In this document: positions 27,474 to 37,593 of the stretch, piece by piece | How positions within the stretch are numbered: position 1 is the first letter of the stretch | Layout of the letters: each line of letters begins with the position of its first letter | Assembly (NCBI GenBank): GCA_963827785.1 | Contig: CAWHCT010000005.1 | Location: 112,249-176,248, forward strand | Length of the DNA: 64,000 nt | Reading direction: 5' to 3' | Source of the DNA: Site-B1 sp963827785 | Lineage (GTDB): Bacteria > Bacteroidota > Bacteroidia > Flavobacteriales > Flavobacteriaceae | Position numbers and translations under genes: made by a program | The notes under the pieces: model-generated | Told to the model about the DNA's origin: nothing | Seen by the model: the letters and a program-made list of their open reading frames with translations, nothing else | The model's database searches: none

Positions 27474-28283
27474 TTAATTCGGTGTTAAAACTACATCTAC
27501 AGTAAAACTTGATGTGAACAATCCTTGGTTCAAGGTATAACTAAACTCCTGAGTACAAGGAGAAAAGTTTCCAGCACCACCGGTTGCCCATGCATCATTC
27601 CCAATAAAGTCTATTGAAAAGTCAGAATTTAAGACTATAGTTCCAGAATAAACATAAAGGTTATCATAACCAGAATTACCTGTAGCCCATGAAACAAAAG
27701 TAGGACCCCATCCTGAATAAACAGTCCATTGATTGTCAGTTCCTGGAACCGGGTCTACACTAAGTACATATGAAGGTGCTTCTTCATCAAAAGCAAACAC
27801 ATTTGCTGTATAGTTAGTTGTATTAAGTCCTGTAAAAGGACAAAGCTTAAATAATTCTAAACTAAATTGATCATTATCTGAAACTGGGACATCACCTGAT
27901 GTACTCAGATTAAAAATAGCTGTTTTTCCTTCAACGAGAGCATTTTCAAAATTCCCCTTAATTCTGAGCTTAGAAATAATATTTCCGTTACTAAGAGATG
28001 TTGTACTATTTAGTATAGTAAAATCAACTCCTTCTTCTGCTGTTGAAGCAGGATCTAAAGTAATGTTATATGGAATCTCACCGGATGCTAGAGCAGTAGC
28101 ACCAACAGTAATCTCTATAGTGTTAGCAGCTCCATCTTCAACAAACAGAATTGCTGAACTTTTTGCAAAGAAAATTGTATTTTCTCTGTCATTTAAATAA
28201 TCTGTATCTCCCTGATCTCTTTGACAAGAAACCAAAACTACCGATACAAACAATAATGTAATTATTTTATATATATTTTTCAT
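27474..28283 (-). CDS. Surface lipoprotein of Sus-like locus 2
   Basis: The 269-residue protein has a lipoprotein signal (VVLVSC, Cys20). The N-terminal third (IEITVGATALASGEIPYNITLDPASTAEEGVDF) resembles a Calx-beta-type sandwich, and the C-terminal half (TGLNTTNYTANVFAFDEEAPSYVL ... EFSYTLNQGLFTSSFTVDVVL) resembles ligand-binding lipoproteins coded after SusD. The first half repeats the plan of the lipoprotein just upstream, so the two may be old duplicates. A role in capturing the SusC/D substrate is inferred from position. Confidence 0.7.
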   Translation of the reverse strand: MKNIYKIITLLFVSVVLVSCQRDQGDTDYLNDRENTIFFAKSSAILFVEDGAANTIEITVGATALASGEIPYNITLDPASTAEEGVDFTILNSTTSLSNGNIISKLRIKGNFENALVEGKTAIFNLSTSGDVPVSDNDQFSLELFKLCPFTGLNTTNYTANVFAFDEEAPSYVLSVDPVPGTDNQWTVYSGWGPTFVSWATGNSGYDNLYVYSGTIVLNSDFSIDFIGNDAWATGGAGNFSPCTQEFSYTLNQGLFTSSFTVDVVLTPN

Positions 28284-28295
28284 AATTTTTTATTT

Positions 28296-29116
28296 TTAAA
28301 GTGGTGTGTAAACTGATACTCCATTCTCTCCGTAACCTTCACAATACCATGAGATAGTAATAGACACCTGTTTGAAAATCTACTTCGTTAACACCTCCAT
28401 CTAAAGGAACAACAGCTCCCCAGGGGTCACCTTGACCTGACCATGAGATTAATCCGCAATTTTCAGAAAATGTAACATCAATACTTGTTTCACTTGTTCC
28501 ATAAGCACCGGAATATGGCCCTACAGTGTAAAGACCTCCTGAGAAATCCTGTACAAAATATTCACCAGGACCAACTTCAACGATTTCTACCTCCATAGTA
28601 TATGGATTAAAATCAGGTAAAAAGTCATGATAACCATAATTTGTGGTTACGCTATACATTCCGGCAAGATCAGAAACACATTGCTGAAATATTGATAGGG
28701 TGTATTTTGCGCCACTCATTACATCATTAGCACCACTGCCTACCAAGTTAATTATCAATTCAGAACCGGTTGCAATAGTTCCTTCAAAAATACCTTGTAT
28801 CTGAAATTCACCAAAGTACTCTCCGGCAGGAATTGTAACTGTATTGCTTACAAAACTAAAATCAACTCCTTCTTGGGCAGTTGATTCAGGATCAACTGTT
28901 AGAGATATATGTTCTTGCAGATGAGCTAACAGATGTTGCTCCTACTTGTATTGTTACGGCAGATGCATCTGGAGTTACAAAATAAGAACTCGCGACACCA
29001 TCTGTGAAATATGCAATTTCAGGGCCATTGTAATTATTAACATCAACGTCGTGATCTTCGTCTTCACACGAAGAAAAGACAGCCAACATTAAAAAAGCAA
29101 ATATTAATTTTTTCAT
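28296..29116 (-). CDS. Calx-beta-type surface lipoprotein (two frame breaks)
   Basis: The signal ends at SSC (Cys17) and is followed by EDEDHD, an acidic surface-export signal of Bacteroidota lipoproteins. The Calx-beta-like domain (VTIQVGATSVSSSARTY, then VDPESTAQEGVDFSF) is broken near 28905 by one extra base in a TATATA run. A second extra base near 28368 hides the true C-terminus; without it the text runs TISWYCEGYGENGVSVYTPL to a stop at 28296-28298, 12 bases before the next gene. That operon-like spacing supports the repair. It probably binds the ligand of the adjacent SusC/D pair. Confidence 0.72.
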
Positions 29117-29135
29117 GTCTAATTTTTTTTAATTA

Positions 29136-30569
29136 TTAATAACCAGGGTTTTGTTGGAACTCCGGGTAAACGTTAATCTCAGCCTGTGGTATAGGCATCT
29201 CAAATAAGTTACTTCCAGCAGGAAGCGTTGTAAATGCAGGAGGTGTTCCGGTACCATCAAAGAATTCACCATCTGTTGTCGATCTTGTTACTCCTTCTCC
29301 CCATCTTTTAAGATCAAAATATCTGTGACCTTCAGCAAATAGCTCAAGTCTTCGTTCAAGTTTTATAGCATCTAATAAAGCGGCTCCTGTTTCACCTCCT
29401 GATACAAATCCTGTATATCTGTTGGATCTAACTACATCCAGTGCTGCAAGTGCCTGAGTATCTTGTCCACCTATCATGGCATGTGCCTCTGCTTTGTTTA
29501 AAAATACTTCTGCAACTCTTATGATCTTAGGGTCAACGTAACCGTTATTTTGACCTGCCTCTCCGAACATTTTAGTTATGGCATTATAAATATTACCTTC
29601 TCCATCAGCCAGAATTTGTGAATAGGCGTTATTTCTTACATCGTTGGACTGATATAGGTTTGCCAGTTCAAAAGACTGCACATATTCAGGTATCAATGTG
29701 CTACCAACAGATTGACTCCAATCAACTCCCATATCAAATTGATCAAGAATTCTATCCTGATCAAATTTTAGGACGACACCATCTTCATTAGAATCTAACC
29801 AAACGCCAGGGAAATTAGCAATTGTTGCAATAGGAGTGGTAACATCATTTGCAGCAGTTATTGCTTCAGGATATTTACCACTGTATAAATATGCTCTGCT
29901 TAATAAAGCCCTGACAGCATTTTTGTTAAATCTTCCAACTCCGTTATCAGCATTGACCAATCCTTTAGCTGCTTCCAATTCATCAATGATGAATTCATAT
30001 GTTTCTGCAACTGTTGGTCTTAGTTTTCTGATATTAGGATCTGTCTCTACAATAATTGGCATACCTAAACCTGAGTTTGCATCGGCTGACTGAGTTGGAA
30101 TTTTAGAATAAACTCTGGCCATATCAAATAAAGCAAGTGCTCTTGCAGCACGAGCTTCACCTAAAAAGTTATTTTTTTCTGAGCCATCAGGCAACTTATT
30201 AATATTTGCGATGATCAAATTGGCTCTGTTTGTAGCAACATAAGGACGGAACATCATATCCCATGCCAAGTTTGGAGCCTGTCTCCACTCGTAAAAGTTT
30301 TGATTGGATCGTCTTCCCGCAGGTGCAAGAATAACGTTATCACTCATGATATCAGGCAAACTAACTAAGCTTCCACCGACACCACCGTAATAGGCAGAAC
30401 CAAGAAATCCTGAATAAACTCCTTTCATAGCTGTTTCAAAATCTGCTACAGTATTGTAGTAACTTGCAGGAGATAATGAGTCATTTGGTAATTGTTCCAG
30501 TTCGCTATCACAAGCGTTGAAAACAACCAAACCAAAAACAAGAATTAATGTTTTAAATATATTTTTCAT
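29136..30569 (-). CDS. SusD/RagB family nutrient-binding lipoprotein
   Basis: The 477-residue protein has a lipoprotein signal (VVFNAC, Cys20) followed by DSELEQLPNDSLSP, then the helical TPR-rich SusD body (GEARAARALALFDMARVYSKIP near 137-158; AVRALLSRAYLYSGKYPEAI near 222) and the standard C-terminal ERRLELFAEGHRYFDLKRWG. SusD proteins cap the SusC channel and bind the ligand on the cell surface. It follows susC by 11 bases. Confidence 0.92.
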   Translation of the reverse strand: MKNIFKTLILVFGLVVFNACDSELEQLPNDSLSPASYYNTVADFETAMKGVYSGFLGSAYYGGVGGSLVSLPDIMSDNVILAPAGRRSNQNFYEWRQAPNLAWDMMFRPYVATNRANLIIANINKLPDGSEKNNFLGEARAARALALFDMARVYSKIPTQSADANSGLGMPIIVETDPNIRKLRPTVAETYEFIIDELEAAKGLVNADNGVGRFNKNAVRALLSRAYLYSGKYPEAITAANDVTTPIATIANFPGVWLDSNEDGVVLKFDQDRILDQFDMGVDWSQSVGSTLIPEYVQSFELANLYQSNDVRNNAYSQILADGEGNIYNAITKMFGEAGQNNGYVDPKIIRVAEVFLNKAEAHAMIGGQDTQALAALDVVRSNRYTGFVSGGETGAALLDAIKLERRLELFAEGHRYFDLKRWGEGVTRSTTDGEFFDGTGTPPAFTTLPAGSNLFEMPIPQAEINVYPEFQQNPGY

Positions 30570-30580
30570 GTCTATTTTTT

Positions 30581-33500
30581 TTAAAATTTAAAATCAACGC
30601 CAATTGAAACTGACTGAGTTTGAGGATAACTATACAAGTTGTAATTACCAAATCCAACATTGTTAGCTGTCTCACCACTACCAATACCTACCTCAGGTTC
30701 ACCATTAAAGTGAGGAGCATATGTCCATAAGTTTTGACCTTGTATAAATAACCTTAAAGAACTTATATTTAGTTGCTTTGTAAATTCACTTGGTAAGTTG
30801 TAACCTAGAGTTAAGTTACGCAATCTGATATAATCTCCTTTTTGCAGCCATCTGTCACTACCATTCTGGGCTTCATTACCAAATAATGGGTTTGGAAGCA
30901 CATTAGTGTCACCAGGTTGTTTCCAGTAATTAAAAGCGTCTACACGTTGATTAGCATCTACAGAAACTCCATCACTCAACATATTACTTTCCATAAAATT
31001 CTGGATATAGTTTCCAACTTTATAGTAGAAGTCTGTTGATAGATCAAATCCTTTATATTTAAAAAATAAATTCACACCACCGTCAAATTTGGCAATCGGT
31101 GATTTACCACTTAAAACTTCAAGTGCATTCGCATCATATACATTGGTAATATTACCATCAGCGTCATAGAATAAAGGCTCACCATTGGCAGGATTTATAC
31201 CAGCCCACCTAACTAAGTTATAAGTATAGATCTCTTCTCCAACTCTAATTATGGTACCACCATTTGTAATTATATCGTCTCCTTCAGGGTTTGAAGCAGA
31301 AGGAACTAATTTAGTAACTTCATTATCAACAAAAGCAATATTTCCACCAATTGTAAGGGTCATATCCTGAGTTTTTATGATATCACCACGTAATTCAAAT
31401 TCAATTCCTTTATTGACCATTTCACCAATATTACTAAAAATACTACCATCCGGTTCACCACCTAAAGCAGGAAGCGGAGCATTTAATAAAAGGTCTGAAG
31501 TTGTTCTTTGATAATAATCAACTACACCTGATAATCTTCCGTTTAAACCGGAAAATTCAACACCTATACCCCAAATTTCATTTTTCTCAAATCCCAGATC
31601 CGGGTTACCGTTATCTGTTGGTATTGCAGTAGATGAACCATTTAGACTTCCAAAACCTAAAGTCGCAAGTGCACCATAACTGGCTAAACCATTACTGTTA
31701 CCAGAAGTACCATAAGATCCACGTAATTTTAGATCGTCAATTATATCACTGTCTTTTAAGGAAATTTTCATTTGCTAAATTCCATGCAGCACTTGCTGAC
31801 CAGAATACACCAAATCTGTTATTAATACCAAAGGTTGAAGATCCATCTCTTCTTACAGAAGCTGTCGCTAAATATTTACTTTCATAATTATAATCCAGGA
31901 ATCCACCATATGATAAGTAGGGTTCTGGTAAAAAAGTTTGTAGTAGCCGCAGTTGGTACTGCTGCAACCGCTTGCACAGATAGATCAGGATTAGAGAATC
32001 CAATACTGGAAAGACTGTAATTTCTTAAAGTTCTTTTATTGAATTCAAAAAGACCTGTTATTGTCACATCATGCTTTTCCTCCAAAAAATTATTATAGGA
32101 TAATAAGTTTGTAATTGTATAATCTAATTCATTTGATCCATTATCTGTTTTTGACCCTGGATTAGTGGCATCACCTACATAACCATCCAGAACAGATCCC
32201 GGTTTTAAGAAGTATGTCTCTTCTAAATGCCGAGTTTATTGCTCCCATTCGGAATGTATTGGTTAATTCGATCTGTTAAGTCTGCTTTAACAGATATACC
32301 ACCAATTGTAAAGGTTCTGATACTCATCTTCTGGGTTATTCACAAGAGCTTCAGATATAGAGAATCCTGCTCGTGTTAAATTATATTCAGGGTTTCCATT
32401 CTCATCATAAACTATATTACCGTCTCCATCTACCACATATTTTGTTTCATATGGGTTATAGTCGTACATGGCTCTAAATGGATTCTGTACGTTATTTCTA
32501 TCTCTTGGTTCGTCAGTGAAAGTAGATATAACACTTACATTGGCGCCAATCTCTAACCATTCCTTAGCCTGGTACGTCACGTTCATTCTAGCCGTTCATT
32601 CTTTCAAAACCGCTGACATCTTGTATGATACCGGTATTTCGGTCATGTCCCACACTTAAGAAATAACTGATCTCTTCTGATCCGCCTGCCACGGACAGGG
32701 CATTTGATTGTATAAATGATCTTCTTAATAATTCATCAAACCAGTTGGTGTCAAGAGAAACCAAATAATCATATTGTTCCTGTGACGTTAAAGTTGCACC
32801 CGGAAGTGATGCTGCATTGGCAACTCCTAAGGCTGATAATTCTCTTTCGTACTGAATTTTTTGAGCCGCATTCATCATCTGGAAATTGTCCTCTATTCGC
32901 TGACCATAACCAACTCTGGAAGATAAAGTAACTTCGGCAGCTCTGTTCTTCCTTCCGGTTTTTGTTTTTATTACAACAACACCGTTCGCAGCTCTAGATC
33001 CATAAAGGGAAGCTGTTGCAGCATCCTTAAGAACTGAAAGACTTTCAATGTCATTAGGGTTAACCGAGTTAAGATCCGGAGCAATAACACCATCAATAAT
33101 ATATAATGGAGCGGAGGATGCATTTATGGATCCAACACCACGAACCCTTACAAAAGCTGTTTGTCCCGGTTTACCGTTACCGGCTACAACCTGCACTCCT
33201 GCTGCTACACCTTGTAGCATATTATCAACCGATGTTGTAGGTGATAATTTACTAAGATCCTCACTTGTTACCACAGATACGGCAGAAGTAAGATCTTCTC
33301 GTCTTTTTCTCACCAAACGCTACCACAACCACTTCTTCTAAAGCATTATCGGGTTGAAGGGATACGTTAATTGAGTTTGAGGCACCCACCGTTTTCGATT
33401 GGGCCGAATAACCTACATAACTATAAGTTAAAACATCACCAACATTTGACGAGATGGAATATTTTCCATCAAAATCTGTAGATGTTCCAGAAGTAGTTCC

Positions 33501-33641
33501 TTTAATAACAACAGTAGCTCCCGGAAGAGGCATATTATTTTCATCTGAAACTGTTCCTGAAATTGTTTTTTCCTGAGCAAAAGAAAATTGCACAGCAAAC
33601 GCCAGTAATAGCGTTAAAATTCCACTAAACTTTGTTTTCAT
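30581..33641 (-). CDS. SusC/RagA TonB-linked outer-membrane protein (about seven frame breaks)
   Basis: The gene encodes a TonB-dependent channel of about 1015 residues: signal peptide (LLLAFAVQFSFAQ), carboxypeptidase-like domain (TISGTVSDENNMPLPGATVV), plug with VRGVGSINASSAPLYIIDGV, then the barrel. Single-base insertions break the frame near 33304, 32592, 32310, 32270, 32203, 31937 and 31754, mostly in short runs. Dropping one base at each gives continuous family text, for example FERMNARMNVTYQ, NTFRMGAINSAFRRDILLKPGS and NFLKDSDIIDDLKLRGSYG. The conserved C-terminus (SVSIGVDFKF) is intact. This many errors in otherwise well-kept code argues for poor sequence here rather than decay. Confidence 0.85.
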
Positions 33642-33693
33642 TTTATCATTTATTTGAATTAGTCAACTTCAAAAATCATAATAAAAAGTTAAT
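33642..33693 (-). promoter_or_regulatory. Conserved susC leader, copy 1
   Basis: This 52-base block directly before the susC start is almost identical to 40714-40765 before the other susC; only about four positions near the middle differ. It includes TTATGATTTTTG (minus strand), which is near but not identical to a -7 box, and AATAAATGATAAA just before the ATG. Conservation of a noncoding block between paralogues suggests a shared control site. Confidence 0.6.
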
Positions 33694-33822
33694 TAACCAA
33701 CTTTTTTGTCTTAAAACTTAACATATGATTAACTTTTTGATAATTATGTTCAATTAACGATAAAAACTGTATTTGACAGAGTTTTTGAAAAGTGAAGAAA
33801 TGCTATAATTAGGAGTAATAAT
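33694..33822. other. AT-rich spacer upstream of susC
   Basis: This part of the 230-base spacer between a locus-1 lipoprotein and the locus-2 susC is over 70 percent A+T. It has no open frame of note and no clear hairpin. It probably contains the promoter of the susC locus, but no exact TAnnTTTG box was found on the minus strand. Confidence 0.35.
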
Positions 33823-33852
33823 AAAAAACCACCCAATTAGGGTGGTTTTTTT
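33823..33852 (-). terminator. Terminator of Sus-like locus 1
   Basis: AACCACCC (33827-33834) and GGGTGGTT (33840-33847) pair perfectly around AATTA, with T runs on both sides. It lies 20 bases after the stop at 33872 and separates the two Sus-like loci. Confidence 0.87.
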
Positions 33853-33871
33853 AATTAAAGTTATAAATTAA

Positions 33872-35170
33872 CTAGTCTAATGTTACATTAGCTTCAAATG
33901 GAACGCCTCCAAATTCTGGCCCACTAAATGTGCCATAACCATCAGGTTGGTAGAAAGTAGGAAAAACTTGCATTGAAATTACACCACCTTCATTCGTTAT
34001 TGTTCCAGTGGCACTCATGCTATATTCTGGTTGTAGAACACCATTATAAGTTGCTGTTAAGTAGAATTGCTCGGCAATTTCAAAATTACCTGAACATGAA
34101 TCGAAACTAGTAACCATTACCGGTTCGTTTGTTACAATTACTTCACCCCACCAACCTTCAAACCATTGAAATCCAACACCGTTAACTAATAAATTGCCGT
34201 CCATATCTAAACTTGTGACAATATCAGAAGTATAACCAAAATAGATATTCCAAATACCTTCACCAGACCATGTACCTACATAAGGCGAAAAATCTAAAGC
34301 ACTTTTTTCTCCTATTTCTTCAAACGCATAAGAATCTCCAGTTTTAATTACTTTTGCCAAAACAGTATACAAGTCTCCACATAAATCGGTTGTTCTTAAA
34401 GCAGACGCAAATTCGTGTGTTTGGTGATTTATAACCCCAACTTGATCGAATTGCAATGTTAAATTTAGATCTGCCGGAAGATCAGATTGGGCATCATAAA
34501 AGTCAGCAACTATGTAATAGTCTCCATCAGCTTCCATTGACGATAAAACAAACGATTCTGAGCCACTTCCATCAGCAACACCAACATCACCTGTATTATC
34601 TGGAGTAGTTGAAATTACTAATCTTAAATCTGCCAAATCATGAGGATCTATCTCATTACCCGCATTGTCAGTAACCAATGATGCTGCAGCCCAATCAAGA
34701 CCCACAGCCAAATCACCATCAGTTAAATTTAGGATATTAAACGTAACAGTTTGACTGCTTTCAGATGCTACATTGGCCTCTAATCCGGTTGCAATTTTGA
34801 TAATTGCTGTTTCTGTATCTTCTGGGATATCATCAGCCAAAATGTCAATTGAGCCTGAAGCAGATGTTGCGCCTCTTGGAATCGTTACTGAAGAAGGGAA
34901 GACAAAATCTGCTCCCGCAGTTGCAGTACCACCTGTTTGAGATAAATACACTCTCACATCGGCTACTTGAACTGCACTCAACCTTACCGTAAAAGGATAG
35001 CTTGCCGCTTGCTCAACAAGGGTTTCTGTATTTGCAAAACCTAATTCAACACTTAAACTAGGACTCGTAGCTTCCAGTACGCTATCACCTGTTAAATCAT
35101 CCTCATCACAGGAAACTATTAAGGCGAACGCACTTAAAGTAAAAGCTATTTTTAATAATATATTTTTCAT
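33872..35170 (-). CDS. Calx-beta domain surface lipoprotein of Sus-like locus 1
   Basis: The 432-residue protein has a lipoprotein signal (LIVSC, Cys21) with the acidic export signal DEDD directly after. A Calx-beta domain follows (YPFTVRLSAVQVADVRVYLS, TATAGADFVFPSSVTIPRGATSASG, about 58-130). The C-terminal half (YVGTWSGEGIWNIYFGYTSDIV, GTITNEGGVISMQVFPTFYQPDGYG) resembles ligand-binding lipoproteins of Sus-like loci. It is the last gene of locus 1 and most likely binds its substrate at the surface. Confidence 0.78.
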   Translation of the reverse strand: MKNILLKIAFTLSAFALIVSCDEDDLTGDSVLEATSPSLSVELGFANTETLVEQAASYPFTVRLSAVQVADVRVYLSQTGGTATAGADFVFPSSVTIPRGATSASGSIDILADDIPEDTETAIIKIATGLEANVASESSQTVTFNILNLTDGDLAVGLDWAAASLVTDNAGNEIDPHDLADLRLVISTTPDNTGDVGVADGSGSESFVLSSMEADGDYYIVADFYDAQSDLPADLNLTLQFDQVGVINHQTHEFASALRTTDLCGDLYTVLAKVIKTGDSYAFEEIGEKSALDFSPYVGTWSGEGIWNIYFGYTSDIVTSLDMDGNLLVNGVGFQWFEGWWGEVIVTNEPVMVTSFDSCSGNFEIAEQFYLTATYNGVLQPEYSMSATGTITNEGGVISMQVFPTFYQPDGYGTFSGPEFGGVPFEANVTLD

Positions 35171-35193
35171 ATTTATAATTTTTAAGAGTTAAA

Positions 35194-36126
35194 TTATTCT
35201 GGAATCTTTTCCATTACTTGCCAAAATGTTCTAGGTCCGGAACCTGCCGTAAAATAACCAAAGGTCATATACAATCTGTCCTTACCGGTCACGTCATCAC
35301 GCACAACAACGTTGGCATCAGCACCACAAGGTAAACCATCTGATGCAAAATCACTTGGATTTGACTGGCATGTGATTAGCGGTTGTCCATTACCATTTTG
35401 TGCATCACCATCTGGAGTTTCATCCGGATAAGAAATAACATCACTGGAATCAATTTGGAAGTACCATTCATTACCATTAAAGGCGCCAAAATACTCTACA
35501 ACTCGATATGTTGTGGCATCTACAGACTCAATAAGTGTTTCATCCGGCCAGTCTGATTCTGTATACGTTAAAACACCAATTCTCAAATATTTTGCTTCAA
35601 CACAGGAATAATATCCTGCGAAACGAGTACCTACGGATATTTTTGAACTATTTCCATTCATATGAATTTCACCATTTGACAAGACAGATTCATATCTCAA
35701 TTGCCAAAAATCTCCAATATTTAATGCACCATCACTAGCCGGTAGCGGAGAACCATTAATTGTCAATCCCGCGATCAAATCTTCATAAGTCACTGAAAAA
35801 GAAAAAGTCGCTGTTTCCCCTACTGTTGTATTGGTAACCGGTACAGTGGCATGTAGTATTTCTTCAGAAGTGCCATCGGTAACACTGGTGAAAGATTTAT
35901 AGATATTCACACTCGTCGTAGCAATATTACCCTGAAGCACATTAGCTGAGAGCGTGTAAGTTGCATTGTTACCAACCACATATCCAACACCAGGGTTATT
36001 AAGGCTTAATAAGCCACCTGTCGCTGCACCTCCGGTAAGTTCGTCGTTATCATCGTCCACACATGATGTTAGTGCGAACACTGTAAGTACTGATAGTACT
36101 AATAATTTAAATTTTTTCATAATCAT
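35194..36126 (-). CDS. Surface lipoprotein of Sus-like locus 1
   Basis: The 310-residue protein has a lipoprotein signal (ALTSC, Cys22) followed by VDDDNDE, an acidic export signal. The body is beta-rich, with NNATYTLSANVLQGNIATTSVNIYKSF and a middle section YYSCVEAKYLRIGVLTYTESDW. I do not recognise a named family. It lies 9 bases after the susD-like gene and 23 bases before the Calx-beta gene. The start used is the second Met, since MIMKKFKLLV gives either one the same signal. Confidence 0.7.
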   Translation of the reverse strand: MIMKKFKLLVLSVLTVFALTSCVDDDNDELTGGAATGGLLSLNNPGVGYVVGNNATYTLSANVLQGNIATTSVNIYKSFTSVTDGTSEEILHATVPVTNTTVGETATFSFSVTYEDLIAGLTINGSPLPASDGALNIGDFWQLRYESVLSNGEIHMNGNSSKISVGTRFAGYYSCVEAKYLRIGVLTYTESDWPDETLIESVDATTYRVVEYFGAFNGNEWYFQIDSSDVISYPDETPDGDAQNGNGQPLITCQSNPSDFASDGLPCGADANVVVRDDVTGKDRLYMTFGYFTAGSGPRTFWQVMEKIPE

Positions 36127-36135
36127 TTTTTTTTA

Positions 36136-37584
36136 TTATTGCCAAAATAATGGCGAAGTTAATAAATCTCCTCCTATTGAAGACGAGGCTGCTTCATAAT
36201 TTGCACCATTCAAAGATGGTTCAGTTGTTGGATAATAATAACGAGATGGAATCTGGTTAATATCGCCCTCAACAGCTGGTGATAAAGCAGGTATCTTTGT
36301 CCTTCTCCATTCTGTCCAGGACTCTACTCCCTGTCCAAATAAAGCAATATATTCTTGAGTTGCTATTTTTACTCTCGCATCATTTTGGTTGGCAAACGCT
36401 ACATTTTCTCCAGAAAGGAAACTTGTAGCATCTAAACCATTAAATGCAAAACTAGCAGTGATTCCTTGTTTATAAAAATTTAAAGCTCCTGCTAATCCAC
36501 CGGATATGTAGCCTTCATTTGCCGCCTCAGCTTTTAAGAAGCAAAATTGAGCATAGGACAATACCACTCCCGGGAGTGTTGGATCCAGATATTTGTCACC
36601 AAGTCCTGATATGTTGGAATACGTGTATCCTAATTCTTCATTTGGTAATGCTGTTACGTTTCCATAACCAACTGGTTTGCCTAAGATATCTCCACTAGCA
36701 TTTGGAGATGCATAAACCTCTAATCTTGGATCATTTGCAATTTCCAGTAAATTAACCATTACCTCTCCAATTTTAAATTCTAAACGAGCACCATCAACTA
36801 TTGTTTCATATAATGGGTTTGCATCAGGAGCAGCTCCTAAATAAACCAATTGTCCACTGTCTGCATTGGATGTCATTAAATTGCCACCATTAATCAAAGC
36901 CTGAAGTTCTGCACCAACACTTCGTGTAGATGAGATACGCATTAGTGCTCTAAATTTCAAAGAATTGGCAAGTTTTAACCATTTTGATGCATCTCCTCCA
37001 TAATAAAGGTCTGATGTTGATACTATACTTCCATTACCTGTAGCAATAAGGTCTGCAGCATCTGTAAGAAGTTGAATGATACCTTCCCAAACGACTGCTT
37101 CATCGTCATAAGCTGGTTGCAAAATTGCACCATCAAGTGCTTCCGTAAAAGGAATTGGTCCAAAGATATCTGCTAAGGTTTGAAATGCAATTGCCTGCAT
37201 TACTTTCCCTACACCTTCAAGTACCTGATTTCCATCGGCATTTGACAGATCAGAAATCGCTCTGCCTTCAGAGGCTACAAGGGTATATTGGTTATTCCAT
37301 ACACCATCAATGACTCCTCTTCTTGGCACATATCTTTCCTCATCGTTGTATTGCACTTTAGCCATTTGTTGTGACCAGCACATTCCCATATCACATCCTA
37401 CAAAGGTACTGTATAGAGAGTTCAATTGCTGGCGCTGTGCATATCCTAATAACAAGTGAGCAGGAACTGCAGTTGGATTATTAGGGTCTGTATTAAGCTC
37501 TTCAAAATCGTTATCACATCCGGTAAGAAGCGACAAGCTCAAAAGAGCAATTAAAATTAGTTTTATATTTTTCATAATTAACAT
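36136..37584 (-). CDS. SusD-like lipoprotein (SusD_2 type)
   Basis: The 482-residue lipoprotein (LLTGC, then DNDFEELNTDPNNPT) matches the SusD/RagB subgroup that carries the NTDPNNPT motif after the lipid anchor. Other marks are AQFCFLKAEAANEGYISGGL near residue 345, and FGQGVESWTEWRRTKIP with YYYPTTEPSLN near the end. It binds the substrate delivered to the SusC channel coded 9 bases upstream. The likely start is MKNIK, two residues after the first Met. Confidence 0.9.
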   Translation of the reverse strand: MLIMKNIKLILIALLSLSLLTGCDNDFEELNTDPNNPTAVPAHLLLGYAQRQQLNSLYSTFVGCDMGMCWSQQMAKVQYNDEERYVPRRGVIDGVWNNQYTLVASEGRAISDLSNADGNQVLEGVGKVMQAIAFQTLADIFGPIPFTEALDGAILQPAYDDEAVVWEGIIQLLTDAADLIATGNGSIVSTSDLYYGGDASKWLKLANSLKFRALMRISSTRSVGAELQALINGGNLMTSNADSGQLVYLGAAPDANPLYETIVDGARLEFKIGEVMVNLLEIANDPRLEVYASPNASGDILGKPVGYGNVTALPNEELGYTYSNISGLGDKYLDPTLPGVVLSYAQFCFLKAEAANEGYISGGLAGALNFYKQGITASFAFNGLDATSFLSGENVAFANQNDARVKIATQEYIALFGQGVESWTEWRRTKIPALSPAVEGDINQIPSRYYYPTTEPSLNGANYEAASSSIGGDLLTSPLFWQ

Positions 37585-37593
37585 TTTTTTCTA

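Noticed and set aside
28303..28345. A third frame break near the C-terminus of the Calx-beta lipoprotein
   Set aside because: On recount the frame is continuous from 28367 to the stop at 28296-28298.
32685..32699. Palindrome CCTGCCACGGACAGG inside susC as a REP-like element
   Set aside because: It encodes LSVAGGSE, a segment expected at this point in SusC proteins, so the palindrome may be coincidental coding sequence.
31746..33316. Several separate short SusC-like genes
   Set aside because: They are consecutive pieces of one susC gene. Each junction is explained by one extra base.
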